A stretch of DNA of 26,421 nt. Origin: PNKC01 sp038323265 (lineage in GTDB: Bacteria; Chloroflexota; Dehalococcoidia; Tepidiformales; Tepidiformaceae). This document shows, piece after piece, positions 1-7,420 of this stretch (the stretch's first letter is position 1; every line of letters begins with the position of its first letter). Location: positions 1 through 26,421 of the forward strand of contig JBBQGT010000032.1 in the NCBI GenBank assembly GCA_038323265.1. Reading direction: 5' to 3'. The notes below the pieces were generated by a model. That model saw only the letters and a list, made by a program, of their open reading frames with translations. It did no database searches and was not told the origin of the DNA. The position numbers and the translations under genes were made by a program.

Positions 1-418
<418 letters not shown>

Positions 419-510
419 ACATTGAAGACTTGTCTTCTATTGAACCGCCCGCGCAGTATCTTCACTCTTCAGTTATCTAAGGCGCGCATTCCATGCTTTG
501 CTTCCAGCGT

Positions 511-585
<75 letters not shown>

Positions 586-612
586 ACAAACTGAGTCTAT
601 GAGAGACATGAA

Positions 613-639
613 ACGCCCTCACAATCGTGAGGGCGTTTT
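613..639 (+). terminator. Rho-independent terminator of the rRNA/tRNA unit
   Basis: A perfect 10-bp stem ACGCCCTCAC/GTGAGGGCGT (613-622 with 627-636) encloses the loop AATC and ends in TTTT. It lies 27 nt behind the tRNA, as expected for the end of the 23S-tRNA transcript. Confidence 0.9.
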
Positions 640-822
640 AGCTTGTGCCGCCATTTTGCCGCCCGGGCTTGGCTCTTCGAACTGGCATGGCCGGGTCACC
701 GATGCGAAGTTCGAGGGCCTGTGTTTGACAGGCACTAACACTGCCGGAAACACCTGGGGTACATGGTCCAGACCTACGTCTATGACCACCACTCGGTCGT
801 ATTTAGGGATATCTCCGGCCAC
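619..822 (-). CDS. hypothetical small protein, doubtful
   Basis: This 67-codon frame starts at GTG (820-822 on the plus strand) behind a very good ribosome binding site (GAGGAGG, 830-836, 7 nt spacing). The protein contains a short hydrophobic beta-like stretch (DRVVVIDVG) and a basic tail. It resembles no family I recognise. Against it: the last codons run back through the rRNA terminator stem and the composition is not clearly that of a protein. The binding site is the only real support. Confidence 0.22.
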   Translation of the reverse strand: MAGDIPKYDRVVVIDVGLDHVPQVFPAVLVPVKHRPSNFASVTRPCQFEEPSPGGKMAAQAKTPSRL

Positions 823-977
823 AGGCGTACCTCCTCGGCCGGGCCTGCGAAAAAGGGACTACTGAGAGCGATAGCACGAGTTGTATGGATCGCCTCGCCT
901 CCGTGCCCGACGAGACTTCACTTGGCGGAGCGGCGCCGTCCACCACATCCTGCAAAACGCGGTAACATCAAAAGGCA

Positions 978-1211
978 ATGGGACGAGTTGAATTAAATAT
1001 GAGCGTCTTGGCCGTGGACGGTCGTGACGTCGGCAAAGTTGGGGAAGTTCGAACCTGCTGTTTCGAGGTCTTGCACAGCACCGATACCAACCGCACCTGC
1101 CTCACGCCAGCGGCTATCTTTACGGTCGATCCCGAAAGAGTGACTCTCATTTGCGGCGCTCACGAAATCTCTCAATATGAGTGTCCGGCTCATTTAGGCG
1201 CCCCTGACTGA
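978..1211 (+). CDS. small PRC-barrel/DUF2171-like protein (tentative)
   Basis: The 77-aa product has the pattern of small PRC-barrel-like proteins: an N-terminal DGRDVGKVGEV strand-turn, a middle strand, then PAAIFTVDPERVTLI, which mirrors the 'VP..aI..vd.d.V.L' segment of DUF2171. Four cysteines and two histidines (TCCFEV, LICGAH, YECPAH) could bind a metal, which is not typical of the family. An in-frame ATG at 999 is an alternative start; neither start has a strong ribosome binding site (AAAAGG at 970-975 is too close to 978). It stands alone between the rRNA terminator and a decayed region. The family call rests on pattern memory only, and a chance frame cannot be excluded. Confidence 0.4.
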   Translation: MGRVELNMSVLAVDGRDVGKVGEVRTCCFEVLHSTDTNRTCLTPAAIFTVDPERVTLICGAHEISQYECPAHLGAPD

Positions 1212-1445
1212 CCTCATCGGCGTTGTCCCGGGTTCTTCAGGGGTCGCCGAGGACGCTTTCGAGTTCCGCCACCGGCTCTTCAATCGACCGAACGTTTCGA
1301 ACAACCAGAGCTTCCGTGGCGGAACTCGGTCCAGCACATCGCCCACGAACTTGAGGATTGCACCCTTGCCTGGCAGGTCGGGCGACCAGGACGCGAACTT
1401 GGCGCTTGCCGCCGGTGTGACCCGCGACACTTATGGCCCGAGAGA
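1212..1445. other. no convincing gene
   Basis: The stretch is open in several frames on the minus strand, as GC-rich DNA often is, but I see no recognisable domain, ribosome binding site or RNA gene. With the repeat copy that follows it looks like decayed accessory DNA. Confidence 0.4.
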
Positions 1446-1568
1446 GTGACCGACGGTCTTGGTGCGATGTGGCTGCTTAGTGGTGGCCGATGAGTCCCGG
1501 ATGCAGGGCTGCTCCCTGGCGGATGTCGGGCTGCTGTCGGAGGTATTAGCCTACAGTGAGGTCGATTG
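1446..1568 (+). repeat. diverged direct repeat, copy A
   Basis: About 123 bp resemble 2686-2808 in the same orientation. Shared blocks include CTTGGTGCGA, GGATGCAGGG, CGGATGT, TGTCGGAGGTATT and TGAGGTCGATTG, with substitutions and a few 1-2 nt indels between them (roughly three-quarters identical by eye). The two copies flank the SRPBCC gene. No terminal inverted repeats or transposase are visible, so the nature of the element is unknown. Confidence 0.75.
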
Positions 1569-1663
1569 GCGTGTGATGATGGAGGCGGTGGGTGTTTGCG
1601 AAGCAGCACGCAACCAGCCCGCGGTTAGGCCGCGGAAGCTCACCCAAGTCGCGCCGTCGACCT

Positions 1664-2350
1664 TTAGGGCAAGGCCGATTCGGCTGAGTCACTTCTCTCC
1701 CCGCCCACCCGTGGACCTGCCTCTTGAGCAGCCAATCGCTCTACGCGATCCTTGATCCCGGCGAGCATCTTGCGCTCCATGATCAGCGAACCCGGCTCCA
1801 TGAACCCAACCATGCCTAGCCAGAAACCGATTCCCGATCCTGGGATTCTGTTCCTCGATATGAGCCGTGTCGTTCCATCAGCCTGAGGCACGAGAACGAA
1901 GGCCCAGGTTGAATTCGCGGGTCTCCACTGTAATACGAGGGCATGATGAGCCTCCACTCTCCTGACAACGAGCCCGTTGTCTCCCTTCTTGTTGAGTGGG
2001 AGGAACTCTCCGGGTTCGAGATTCTGGAACTCGGGCATCAGCCGGCCGCTATTCTCGATGTCGATGCCAAGCAGCCGCTCGATCCAGTCGTAGGTGTAGA
2101 CGCCGGCACGAGGTTTCGGTCCCATCTGCAGCAGCCACGGCCAGATGCCTCCCGGTGTGGCGTTCACTGTGACTGCGCGAGTCGTCTGAATCGCCACCTT
2201 GTCCAGCAACTCGTCTCCAGAGAGGGCGGCCAGCGCTTCTTCGGCGGTCGCACCCCAGTTCAGGACATGCCTGCGGCCATGTCTCACATATGCGAGCAGC
2301 ACCGCCGACACCAACCCCACCCCACCGGCGACGAGACGAAGCTTGTTCAC
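1664..2350 (-). CDS. membrane-anchored SRPBCC (polyketide cyclase/dehydrase-like) protein
   Basis: The product is 228 aa. An N-terminal hydrophobic helix (about residues 4-20, LRLVAGGVGLVSAVLLAYV) is followed by basic residues, then a START/SRPBCC-type ligand-binding domain. Recognisable segments are RAVTVNATPGGIWPWLLQMG, YTYDWIERLLGIDI, LQWRPANSTWAFVLVP, TTRLISRNR and the C-terminal MERKMLAGIKDRVERLA. I chose the GTG start because AGAGGA stands 6 nt before it; an upstream in-frame GTG (2381-2383) would add 11 residues without a better site. The family binds hydrophobic ligands, but the ligand here is unknown. The gene is a single transcription unit lying between the two diverged repeats. Confidence 0.8.
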   Translation of the reverse strand: MNKLRLVAGGVGLVSAVLLAYVRHGRRHVLNWGATAEEALAALSGDELLDKVAIQTTRAVTVNATPGGIWPWLLQMGPKPRAGVYTYDWIERLLGIDIENSGRLMPEFQNLEPGEFLPLNKKGDNGLVVRRVEAHHALVLQWRPANSTWAFVLVPQADGTTRLISRNRIPGSGIGFWLGMVGFMEPGSLIMERKMLAGIKDRVERLAAQEAGPRVGGERSDSAESALP

Positions 2351-2651
2351 TGGCAATCCTCTTTCCAAAGGAATATCAAGCACATCATGGCGCGTTTGCC
2401 AACGAACGCCACGATAGACGGTGCAGCTTCCCTAATCAGCGGTAGATCGTCCCAATCCGATGACCCTGTCGAGCAGGGGACTCGGACTTTCGGTCCGCTG
2501 TTCCGGGTTCCTTTTCTGCTCGGGTTGACCCCAACTGGTTCGACTTCCTCAGCCGGGTGATGAAGAAGGAGCCCGTGATCGTGCGCGCGCCGATGGGCTC
2601 CGGACTGACGACGGTCGCTCGCTCGCGAAGGCTCACGGCCTCATCCAGACC

Positions 2652-2678
2652 GATGGGCCCGATGGGCCCGATGGGCCT
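2652..2678. repeat. 9-bp tandem repeat (GATGGGCCC), three copies
   Basis: GATGGGCCC, GATGGGCCC and GATGGGCCT follow each other without gaps, then a partial GATGGC. The tract sits immediately before repeat copy B; only a remnant (TATGGCCCGA) is present at the matching place before copy A. Confidence 0.85.
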
Positions 2679-2685
2679 GATGGCG

Positions 2686-2808
2686 TGAGCGACGAGCTTG
2701 GTGCGACCGTGGCGATCTGTTGGTGTGCGGATGCTGTCTGGATGCAGGGGTGTGCCTATCGGATGTGGGTCTGATGTCGGAGGTATTTGCTTGCAATGAG
2801 GTCGATTG
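2686..2808 (+). repeat. diverged direct repeat, copy B
   Basis: This is the partner of 1446-1568 in the same orientation. The best preserved block is the last 38 bp, where TGTCGGAGGTATT and TGAGGTCGATTG are identical in both copies. Confidence 0.75.
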
Positions 2809-2902
2809 CCGTACTCGCCCGTCGGCCGTTCGTCCCACTCCGGTTGTACCATACGCGGTAGTCGTCGCCGTCGAGTCATGAGTCACACGCTGAGGAGTCA
2901 GG

Positions 2903-2968
2903 ATGAGAGAGCCGGTTTCCGGTCAACGCCAGGGTTTCGCCCCACATCGCCCGGCAACAGGCCGGTAG
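2903..2968 (+). CDS. possible 21-codon leader ORF upstream of the protease
   Basis: ATG at 2903 has a good ribosome binding site (GAGGAG, 2892-2897). The frame encodes 21 residues starting MREPVSGQRQ and stops at TAG 2966-2968, 4 nt before the GTG start of the protease, which itself has almost no binding site. Translation of the leader could deliver ribosomes to the protease start. Alternatively the ATG is the original start and a frameshift has split the gene near 2960. Confidence 0.35.
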   Translation: MREPVSGQRQGFAPHRPATGR

Positions 2969-2972
2969 CGCG

Positions 2973-4136
2973 GTGCATGGAGGCAACCTCCGGATCGCCC
3001 GAATCGCGGGAATCGCCATCGAGATTCACTTCTCGTGGCTGCTCATCGTCGGGCTCGTCTCCTGGACCCTCGCCGATAGCGTGTTTCCCGACCGATACGA
3101 TAGCTGGAGCACGGCGGCGTATTGGATCGTGGGTACCGCCGCAGCCATCCTGTTGTTCGCCACGGTGCTCATCCACGAACTCGCCCACGCACTCGTGGCG
3201 ATCCGGCTCGGAGTGCCGGTGCCGCGAATCACCCTCTTTATCTTCGGAGGCGTGTCGCAGATGGCGCGGCAGCCGGAGACGGCACGCGCGGAGTTCGCCA
3301 TTGCAGCGGCTGGCCCGGCCACGAGCTTTGTCATCGCTGGCGTTACCGGGGCGCTGGCGGTCACGCTCGGCGGCGCGAACGAGAAGGTCGAAGCAATATT
3401 CGGCTACCTGGCCACGATTAACGTCCTCCTTGGCGTCTTTAATCTCCTACCCGGCTTCCCGTTGGACGGCGGGCGGGTCCTGCGCTCGATCCTGTGGGGT
3501 CGTACCCACAGCTTCCGGCGGGCAACGCAGACGGCGGCCGGAGTCGGAGAGTTCTTCGCCTACGGACTTATGGGTGTGGGGTTCCTCTTCGCACTCAGCG
3601 GCTTCCTCTGGAACGGGATCTGGTTCGGCTTCATTGGCTGGTTCCTGCTCGGTGCTGCCCGCGGCGAATCTTCTCAGCTCCAACTTGACACGATCCTCCG
3701 GCCACTTCGCGCGCGGAACGTCATGCACCAGAACTTCATCAGCGTCCTGCCCGGGATCCCGGTGCAGGAGGTGGTCGACCGCTACATGGTGGATATGGGT
3801 GAGCGCGCCGTGATGGTCGCAAACGGCGGCGCTGTCCTGGGCATCCTCACGGTGACCGATGTCAAGCGGGTGCCCCGTGACGAGTGGCCGAGCACTCCTG
3901 CCCAACGCATCATGACGCCCCGCGAGAAGGTCGCCACGGTGTCCGCCGATACACCGGCGCTGGATGTCCTGCAACTACTTGGCGAGCGCCGGCTCAACCA
4001 GGTACCGGTGCTCGAAGACGGGCGGATGGTGGGGCTGATCACACGGCGCGAACTCCTTGACCGCGTCCAGCTTGCAGGCTCCCTCGCGCCAAACGAACCG
4101 CCCTCTGGAGACGCAGGAGAGCACAACACGGCCTAG
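2973..4136 (+). CDS. site-2 protease family zinc metalloprotease with CBS domains
   Basis: The 387-aa membrane protein cuts substrates within the membrane. The zinc site is visible as HELAH (residues 68-72, catalytic E69) in one transmembrane helix and NLLPGFPLDGGR (157-168) with zinc ligand D165 in a later one. Around these are about six hydrophobic helices (near 20-35, 50-72, 105-130, 145-165, 190-225). The C-terminal third holds two CBS motifs, NVMHQNFISV...ILTVTDVKRV and RIMTPREKVATV...LITRRELLDR, which commonly bind adenosyl nucleotides and could regulate activity. The size and layout match the SpoIVFB/Rip3 class of S2P with C-terminal CBS pair. GTG 2973 is the only in-frame start after the upstream stop at 2904. 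The substrate is unknown and no anti-sigma factor is nearby. Confidence 0.93.
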   Translation: MHGGNLRIARIAGIAIEIHFSWLLIVGLVSWTLADSVFPDRYDSWSTAAYWIVGTAAAILLFATVLIHELAHALVAIRLGVPVPRITLFIFGGVSQMARQPETARAEFAIAAAGPATSFVIAGVTGALAVTLGGANEKVEAIFGYLATINVLLGVFNLLPGFPLDGGRVLRSILWGRTHSFRRATQTAAGVGEFFAYGLMGVGFLFALSGFLWNGIWFGFIGWFLLGAARGESSQLQLDTILRPLRARNVMHQNFISVLPGIPVQEVVDRYMVDMGERAVMVANGGAVLGILTVTDVKRVPRDEWPSTPAQRIMTPREKVATVSADTPALDVLQLLGERRLNQVPVLEDGRMVGLITRRELLDRVQLAGSLAPNEPPSGDAGEHNTA

Positions 4137-4623
4137 CCTCGGAATGGGCGTTCACGATATCAGGACGAGAGGTGCGCTCTGGCATGGTGGCCGGATCTCG
4201 TGTTCACGTTCGGCTCTATCGACCCCCCATGTCGAGTCCTCGGTACCCTCACCGCATTGCGCGCCGCCGGCCACCGCCTCGTGGCGAGAGGTCAAGTGCG
4301 GGGCGCGCCCATGGCGGCTCTCCAAATTAAGTTGTTGCCACGGCGCTCCTGCATGGGCATACTACTGGCGTCGTAGATTGCCTATGTCTGCCGGTCGCTG
4401 TGGTCAGCAGCTGGAATTGGCGGGCGCCGGATGAATCCCCCCACTCGCCTCACCTTGCCACCGCAAGAAGGAGTTTCAGTGGCATCTACGAGCCACAAAA
4501 TGTGCACCAGCCGACGTGCCGGGCTGTAGCATACAAACTGAAGAAGGCGACTACCTCTGCAGGCTTATCGATAGAGGAGCTTGCGCGAGGTAAATTTGGA
4601 GGTCGCCGCTTGAGGAGAAGAAC
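4137..4623. other. intergenic region without a convincing gene
   Basis: No domain or RNA is recognisable in 487 bases. The frame of the protease stays open for 79 codons after its stop, but the translation is not protein-like. A short frame with AAGGAG before GTG (about 4480) gives only 16 residues. The promoter of the YHS-nuo operon should lie here but I cannot point to a convincing -35/-10 pair. Confidence 0.4.
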
Positions 4624-4779
4624 ATGGCCGGAGAAGACCAGGTCACCGATCCTGTGTGCCAGATGAAGATCAAGCCGTCTGAAGCCGTAGCGAGCGCTGA
4701 GCGCAACGGCAAAACCTACTACTTCTGTAGTCAGGATTGCGCCGACGCCTTCCGGGAGTCGCCCGAAGATTATGTGTAG
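4624..4779 (+). CDS. YHS-domain protein (51 aa)
   Basis: This complete small gene begins at ATG behind GAGGAGAAG. The product is essentially one YHS domain: TDPVCQMKIKPSEA, then NGKTYYFCSQDCADAF and a terminal P-x-x-Y (PEDYV). The three cysteines (DPVC, FCS, DC) are the conserved probable metal-binding residues of the TRASH/YHS group, found in copper-handling proteins and heavy-metal ATPases. There is no signal peptide, so it should be cytoplasmic. It is the first gene of the nuo run, 33 nt before nuoA, and is in the same reading frame as nuoA with only its own UAG between. A role in metal delivery to the neighbouring membrane complex is inference. Confidence 0.88.
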   Translation: MAGEDQVTDPVCQMKIKPSEAVASAERNGKTYYFCSQDCADAFRESPEDYV

Positions 4780-4798
4780 CGTCCCCGTCACAGGGACG
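4780..4798 (+). promoter_or_regulatory. hairpin between the YHS gene and nuoA
   Basis: A perfect 6-bp stem CGTCCC/GGGACG encloses a 7-nt loop and begins at the last base of the YHS stop region. There is no T run, so it is not a typical terminator; it may mark an mRNA processing or stability site just upstream of the nuoA ribosome binding site (GAGGAAGG). Confidence 0.4.
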
Positions 4799-4812
4799 GT
4801 GAGGAAGGCGAG

Positions 4813-5175
4813 ATGATCCTGCTGGGCCCGCTTGGCGTCGCGCTCGTAGTCTTTGTGGCCGCCATCCTTGCGGCGTTACTGCTTCGCTTCTCTGGCGACC
4901 TTTCGCGCGGCCCGGCCCTCACCATCCCCGAGCGTGCACCTTTCGCCGGCGGCGAAGAGCCGTTGATGCATGCGTGGAACCGCTACCATGCACGGTATTA
5001 TGTGATGGCCCTTATATTCCTCGCATTCGACATGGAGATGGTCTATATGTACCCGTGGGCCGTAGTGTTCGTCCGCGAGGGCGGCGTCGCGATGGTCGAG
5101 ATGGGCATGTTTATCATCGTTCTGCTTCTGGGCGTGCTCTACGCCTGGCGCGAACGAGCGTTTGCGTGGGCCTGA
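4813..5175 (+). CDS. nuoA: NADH-quinone oxidoreductase subunit A-like protein
   Basis: The 120-aa protein has the three transmembrane helices of NuoA/ND3: residues 2-25, about 58-80 and 90-113. The family signature in and after the long loop is preserved: PFAGGEEP in place of the usual YECG/PxG region, RYHARYYVMALIFLAFDMEMV with the conserved FDxE, and YPWAVV. The ND3-loop cysteine seen in many complexes is absent (FAGGEEP). NuoA sits at the junction of the membrane arm and the quinone module, next to NuoH and NuoD. The start has GAGGAAGG 5 nt upstream. The 3' end overlaps the next gene by 10 nt. Confidence 0.93.
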   Translation: MILLGPLGVALVVFVAAILAALLLRFSGDLSRGPALTIPERAPFAGGEEPLMHAWNRYHARYYVMALIFLAFDMEMVYMYPWAVVFVREGGVAMVEMGMFIIVLLLGVLYAWRERAFAWA

Positions 5176-6488
5176 AGAGGACGCTGGCCACGCTCGCTGC
5201 GGGAGCGCCCACGCCGGTCTTTGCCGCGGCAGGATTGGGTGCCGGGGCACAAGTGCAGGACCTTCGGCTGCATCACCAGGTGCGCCTCGTAGACACGCCC
5301 TCCGCTGCGAGCATCCTTCTCGTTGCGGGAGGAATCCCGGATTCGCTGGCTCAGTCGCTCTCTCGCCTACACGACACGATGCCCCACCCCCGATGTACTG
5401 CGTGGTGGCCACTCGGTGCTTTGCCCGGCCTTTGGCTCGCCAACTTTCCCCATCACGTCGCCATTGATCACAACATCCCAGAACGGCTGAGAGCCATCCA
5501 TGGAGAACTGGTGAACGGCCAGCGTCCCTCCGAGCCACCGATGTTAGCAGATGAAGACCCGGCGCCCTGGCGTGGAATCGGGCCATACGGTCAGGGTGGG
5601 ACGGGCATGACTGGTGGCACGCCCTACGGCCGCCCCATGGCTGAGCTTGGTCCAGACCGGGATGGACTTCGTCTCGATGTCCTGCCCCTCAACGTTGGTC
5701 CGTTCTTTCCTCGCTTCCCCGCAGGTCTCACGCTTGAGCTGAAACTGGCAGGCGACGTGATCGTGGAGACGGGGATTCCCGTGAACCTCTTCCGTGACTC
5801 CGACCAGCGCAACCTGAGGGGCGACAAAATCAGCCCGTTCACGCGGGCTCTCTCAGAGCCCGTCCTCGTTTCTGAGCTGGAGCTGGCGCGGGCTCGCGCG
5901 CACCTCCGCTGGCTCGCTAATGCCCTGGTAGCTTGCGAGCTCAGGTCGCTCGGCCTCCGCGTCCTGCGGCTGGCGACGACGATCGGGTCCGGCGAGGGCG
6001 ACTCGCTTCACTCTCTCCAACGAGTGTTGGGGTGGACCCAGGCGTTGGGCTGGTCGACGAAGGGCGTCGGCCGAGTGGGCGCCGATAAGCTCGTGGGGCT
6101 GGGACTAGGCCCCGTCGCAAGGGCTTCGGGCCTTGCCGAGGATGTCCGCGCCGAGGACGGGGTCTATCGTGACCTCGGCTTCGAGCCGATCGTTCAGTCC
6201 GAAGGCGACGCGGCAGCGCGATGGCGCCAGCGCCTGGCCGAAGCGGTTCAGTCCCTGGCGTTGGCGGCCCGCGCGGGCGACCGCCTTACAGATCCCGGAG
6301 GAGTGGTCGAGTCCCCGCATGGCCGGCTCGAACGTACTACCACTCCGGCCGACCGACTCCTGCCACTACTCCCCGGCTTGCTCCATGAGATGGAATGGGG
6401 TGACGCGGTGACCACGCTCGTTAGCCTCGATCTCAACCTGCAGGAGACGGCGGCGGTCGAGGTCGTCGATGCGGAGGCGGTCGCCTGA
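5166..6488 (+). CDS. fused, degenerate NuoB-NuoD-like protein without N2-cluster cysteines
   Basis: One 440-aa protein occupies the place of nuoB-C-D. Residues 1-119 follow NuoB: RLVDTPSAASILLVAGG and RLHDTMPHPRC match the 'SPRQADvmIVAGT...vyDQMPePkw' stretch, and NIPERLRAIHGELVNGQ matches the end of NuoB. The cysteine pair and the two later cysteines that bind cluster N2 are gone; C77 is the only Cys in this half. After a glycine-rich linker (GQGGTGMTGGTPYGRPMA) the rest follows NuoD: LNVGPFFPRFPAGL in place of the HPxxHG quinone segment, ELARARAHLRWLANAL, LGLGPVARASGLAEDVR and a C-terminal SPHGRLE...VSLDLN segment. The protein cannot carry N2 and lacks the quinone-site histidines. GTG 5166 is the only start giving a full NuoB-like N-terminus. 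It presumably docks on NuoA/NuoH as a structural or regulatory cap. Confidence 0.85.
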   Translation: MGLKRTLATLAAGAPTPVFAAAGLGAGAQVQDLRLHHQVRLVDTPSAASILLVAGGIPDSLAQSLSRLHDTMPHPRCTAWWPLGALPGLWLANFPHHVAIDHNIPERLRAIHGELVNGQRPSEPPMLADEDPAPWRGIGPYGQGGTGMTGGTPYGRPMAELGPDRDGLRLDVLPLNVGPFFPRFPAGLTLELKLAGDVIVETGIPVNLFRDSDQRNLRGDKISPFTRALSEPVLVSELELARARAHLRWLANALVACELRSLGLRVLRLATTIGSGEGDSLHSLQRVLGWTQALGWSTKGVGRVGADKLVGLGLGPVARASGLAEDVRAEDGVYRDLGFEPIVQSEGDAAARWRQRLAEAVQSLALAARAGDRLTDPGGVVESPHGRLERTTTPADRLLPLLPGLLHEMEWGDAVTTLVSLDLNLQETAAVEVVDAEAVA

Positions 6489-7420
6489 TGAGAGACTACG
6501 CGTCACCAGGGGTCGCGATTCTCGTCGTGGGATCGGCCCTTCTGGCGGGCGTATACGCGGTCGCCGTTATCGACCGGATGATCGGCGTCCTGGTCGCTGG
6601 CCAGGGGCCAAGCTGGGGGCGGTTGCTGGCAGAGCCGGTGCGGTCGAGTGCGGTCCTCGCGCTACAGCAACGGCGGACCACCGAGCGACCGGATGCGCCT
6701 GGTTGGGCGCTTGCGCCCGCCCTCTTTGCGGGTCTCGCCGCCGTGGCCCTCGCGCTGGTGCCGCTGAGCCGAGACCTTGTGGCGGCTGATCCGGCAACCG
6801 GGTTCGTCGTCTTCTCCGCAGCGATCGCGATGGTCATGATCGCCGTCTACCTTCACGGCTGGTCACCTAACTCGGCTTTTGCGCTGCACGGCGCGTACCG
6901 GTACGGGGCGCAAGCGCTCTCGTTCCAGATGCCGTTCCTGCTCGCGATGTTAGCCACGGCCCTGCCCGCCCAGTCGCTCTCGATCGTCGATATCGTCAAT
7001 GCTCAAGAATCGCTCTGGAACGTCGTCCGGCAGCCAGCCGGGTTGCCGCTCTACCTGGTGGTGGGCGTTGCCGTCAGCTTCTGGGGACCGCTCAACCTGG
7101 CCGACGGTGCGGACCTCGCGGGCGGTACCTCGGTCGAAGACTCTGGCCTGGCCCGTCTTCTCTGGGCAGCAGCCCGCGCGGCGATGCTCGTCGCCATTGC
7201 GGCGATGGGCGCAAGCGTCTTTCTCGGCGGCTGGTGGGGTCCATGGCTGCCCGGAGCCGCGTGGGTCATCGTCAAGACAACCGCACTCCTCATCGTGCTC
7301 ATCGCCTCCGGCCATCTCCTGGCTCGCGTACGCATCCAGCAGTTTGTGCTCATCTCCTGGGTACTGCTGATCCCGCTGGCGTTGCTGAACGTCTTCGTGT
7401 CAGGGGCGTTGCTGCTGTGA
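6488..7420 (+). CDS. nuoH: NuoH-like membrane subunit, divergent
   Basis: This 310-aa protein has about eight transmembrane helices and the NuoH/ND1 landmarks GWSPNSAFALHGAYRYGAQ, ALSFQMPFLLAML and FLGGWWGPW. Two hallmark regions are altered. The first cytoplasmic loop lacks the usual ERRxxxRxQxRxGP pattern (here DRMIGVLVAGQGPSWGR). The acidic 'PFDLPEAEAELVAG..EYSG' loop is replaced by LNLADGADLAGGTSVEDSG, losing most glutamates. In ordinary complex I these regions form the quinone chamber and the E-channel that link redox chemistry to pumping. Start and stop overlap the upstream gene as TGATG. The subunit is intact in length, so it seems maintained but specialised. Confidence 0.9.
   Translation: MRDYASPGVAILVVGSALLAGVYAVAVIDRMIGVLVAGQGPSWGRLLAEPVRSSAVLALQQRRTTERPDAPGWALAPALFAGLAAVALALVPLSRDLVAADPATGFVVFSAAIAMVMIAVYLHGWSPNSAFALHGAYRYGAQALSFQMPFLLAMLATALPAQSLSIVDIVNAQESLWNVVRQPAGLPLYLVVGVAVSFWGPLNLADGADLAGGTSVEDSGLARLLWAAARAAMLVAIAAMGASVFLGGWWGPWLPGAAWVIVKTTALLIVLIASGHLLARVRIQQFVLISWVLLIPLALLNVFVSGALLL

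Larger units (their letters stand above)
2351..2902. other. intergenic region with repeat debris
   Basis: I find no convincing gene here. It contains the upstream region of the minus-strand SRPBCC gene, a three-copy 9-bp tandem repeat (2652-2678), the second copy of the diverged repeat (2686-2808) and presumably the promoter of the protease gene downstream. Minus-strand open frames covering it have low-complexity, proline- and arginine-rich translations and no domain. Confidence 0.5.

Noticed and set aside
421..510. 5S rRNA between 23S and tRNA-Met
   Set aside because: The interval is about 90 nt, too short for 5S, and none of the conserved 5S segments is visible.
1194..1430. 78-codon minus-strand frame with GTG start before repeat copy A
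   Set aside because: The translation (GKGAILKFVGDVLDRVPPRKLW) looks somewhat protein-like, but there is no ribosome binding site and no family match I can name.
1459..1755. 98-codon plus-strand frame through repeat copy A
   Set aside because: The same repeat in copy B is not open in this frame, so the frame is not conserved between copies and is probably chance.
2436..2879. 147-codon minus-strand frame with repeated PIGPIGPIG
   Set aside because: The repetitive peptide comes from the 9-bp DNA tandem repeat; the rest is low complexity without domain or start signal.
4137..4376. Open in-frame run after the UAG of the protease gene, similar to runs after the UAGs of nuoN and the cupredoxin gene
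   Set aside because: I considered general UAG read-through. In DNA of this GC content, open runs of 60-80 codons after a stop are not rare, and the nuoN extension lies antisense to a transposase remnant, so these are not evidence of recoding. Only the 24502-24735 tail has protein-like composition.
4400..4666. 88-codon plus-strand frame overlapping the start of the YHS gene
   Set aside because: It has no recognisable domain, has an arginine-rich end, and conflicts with the well-supported YHS gene and its ribosome binding site.
4486..4791. 101-codon minus-strand frame across the YHS gene
   Set aside because: It is the antisense of a clear YHS domain, with no ribosome binding site or domain of its own.
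5017..6320. Several long antisense and alternative frames within the nuo genes
   Set aside because: They are shadow frames produced by the GC-rich third positions of the nuo genes and have no domains.
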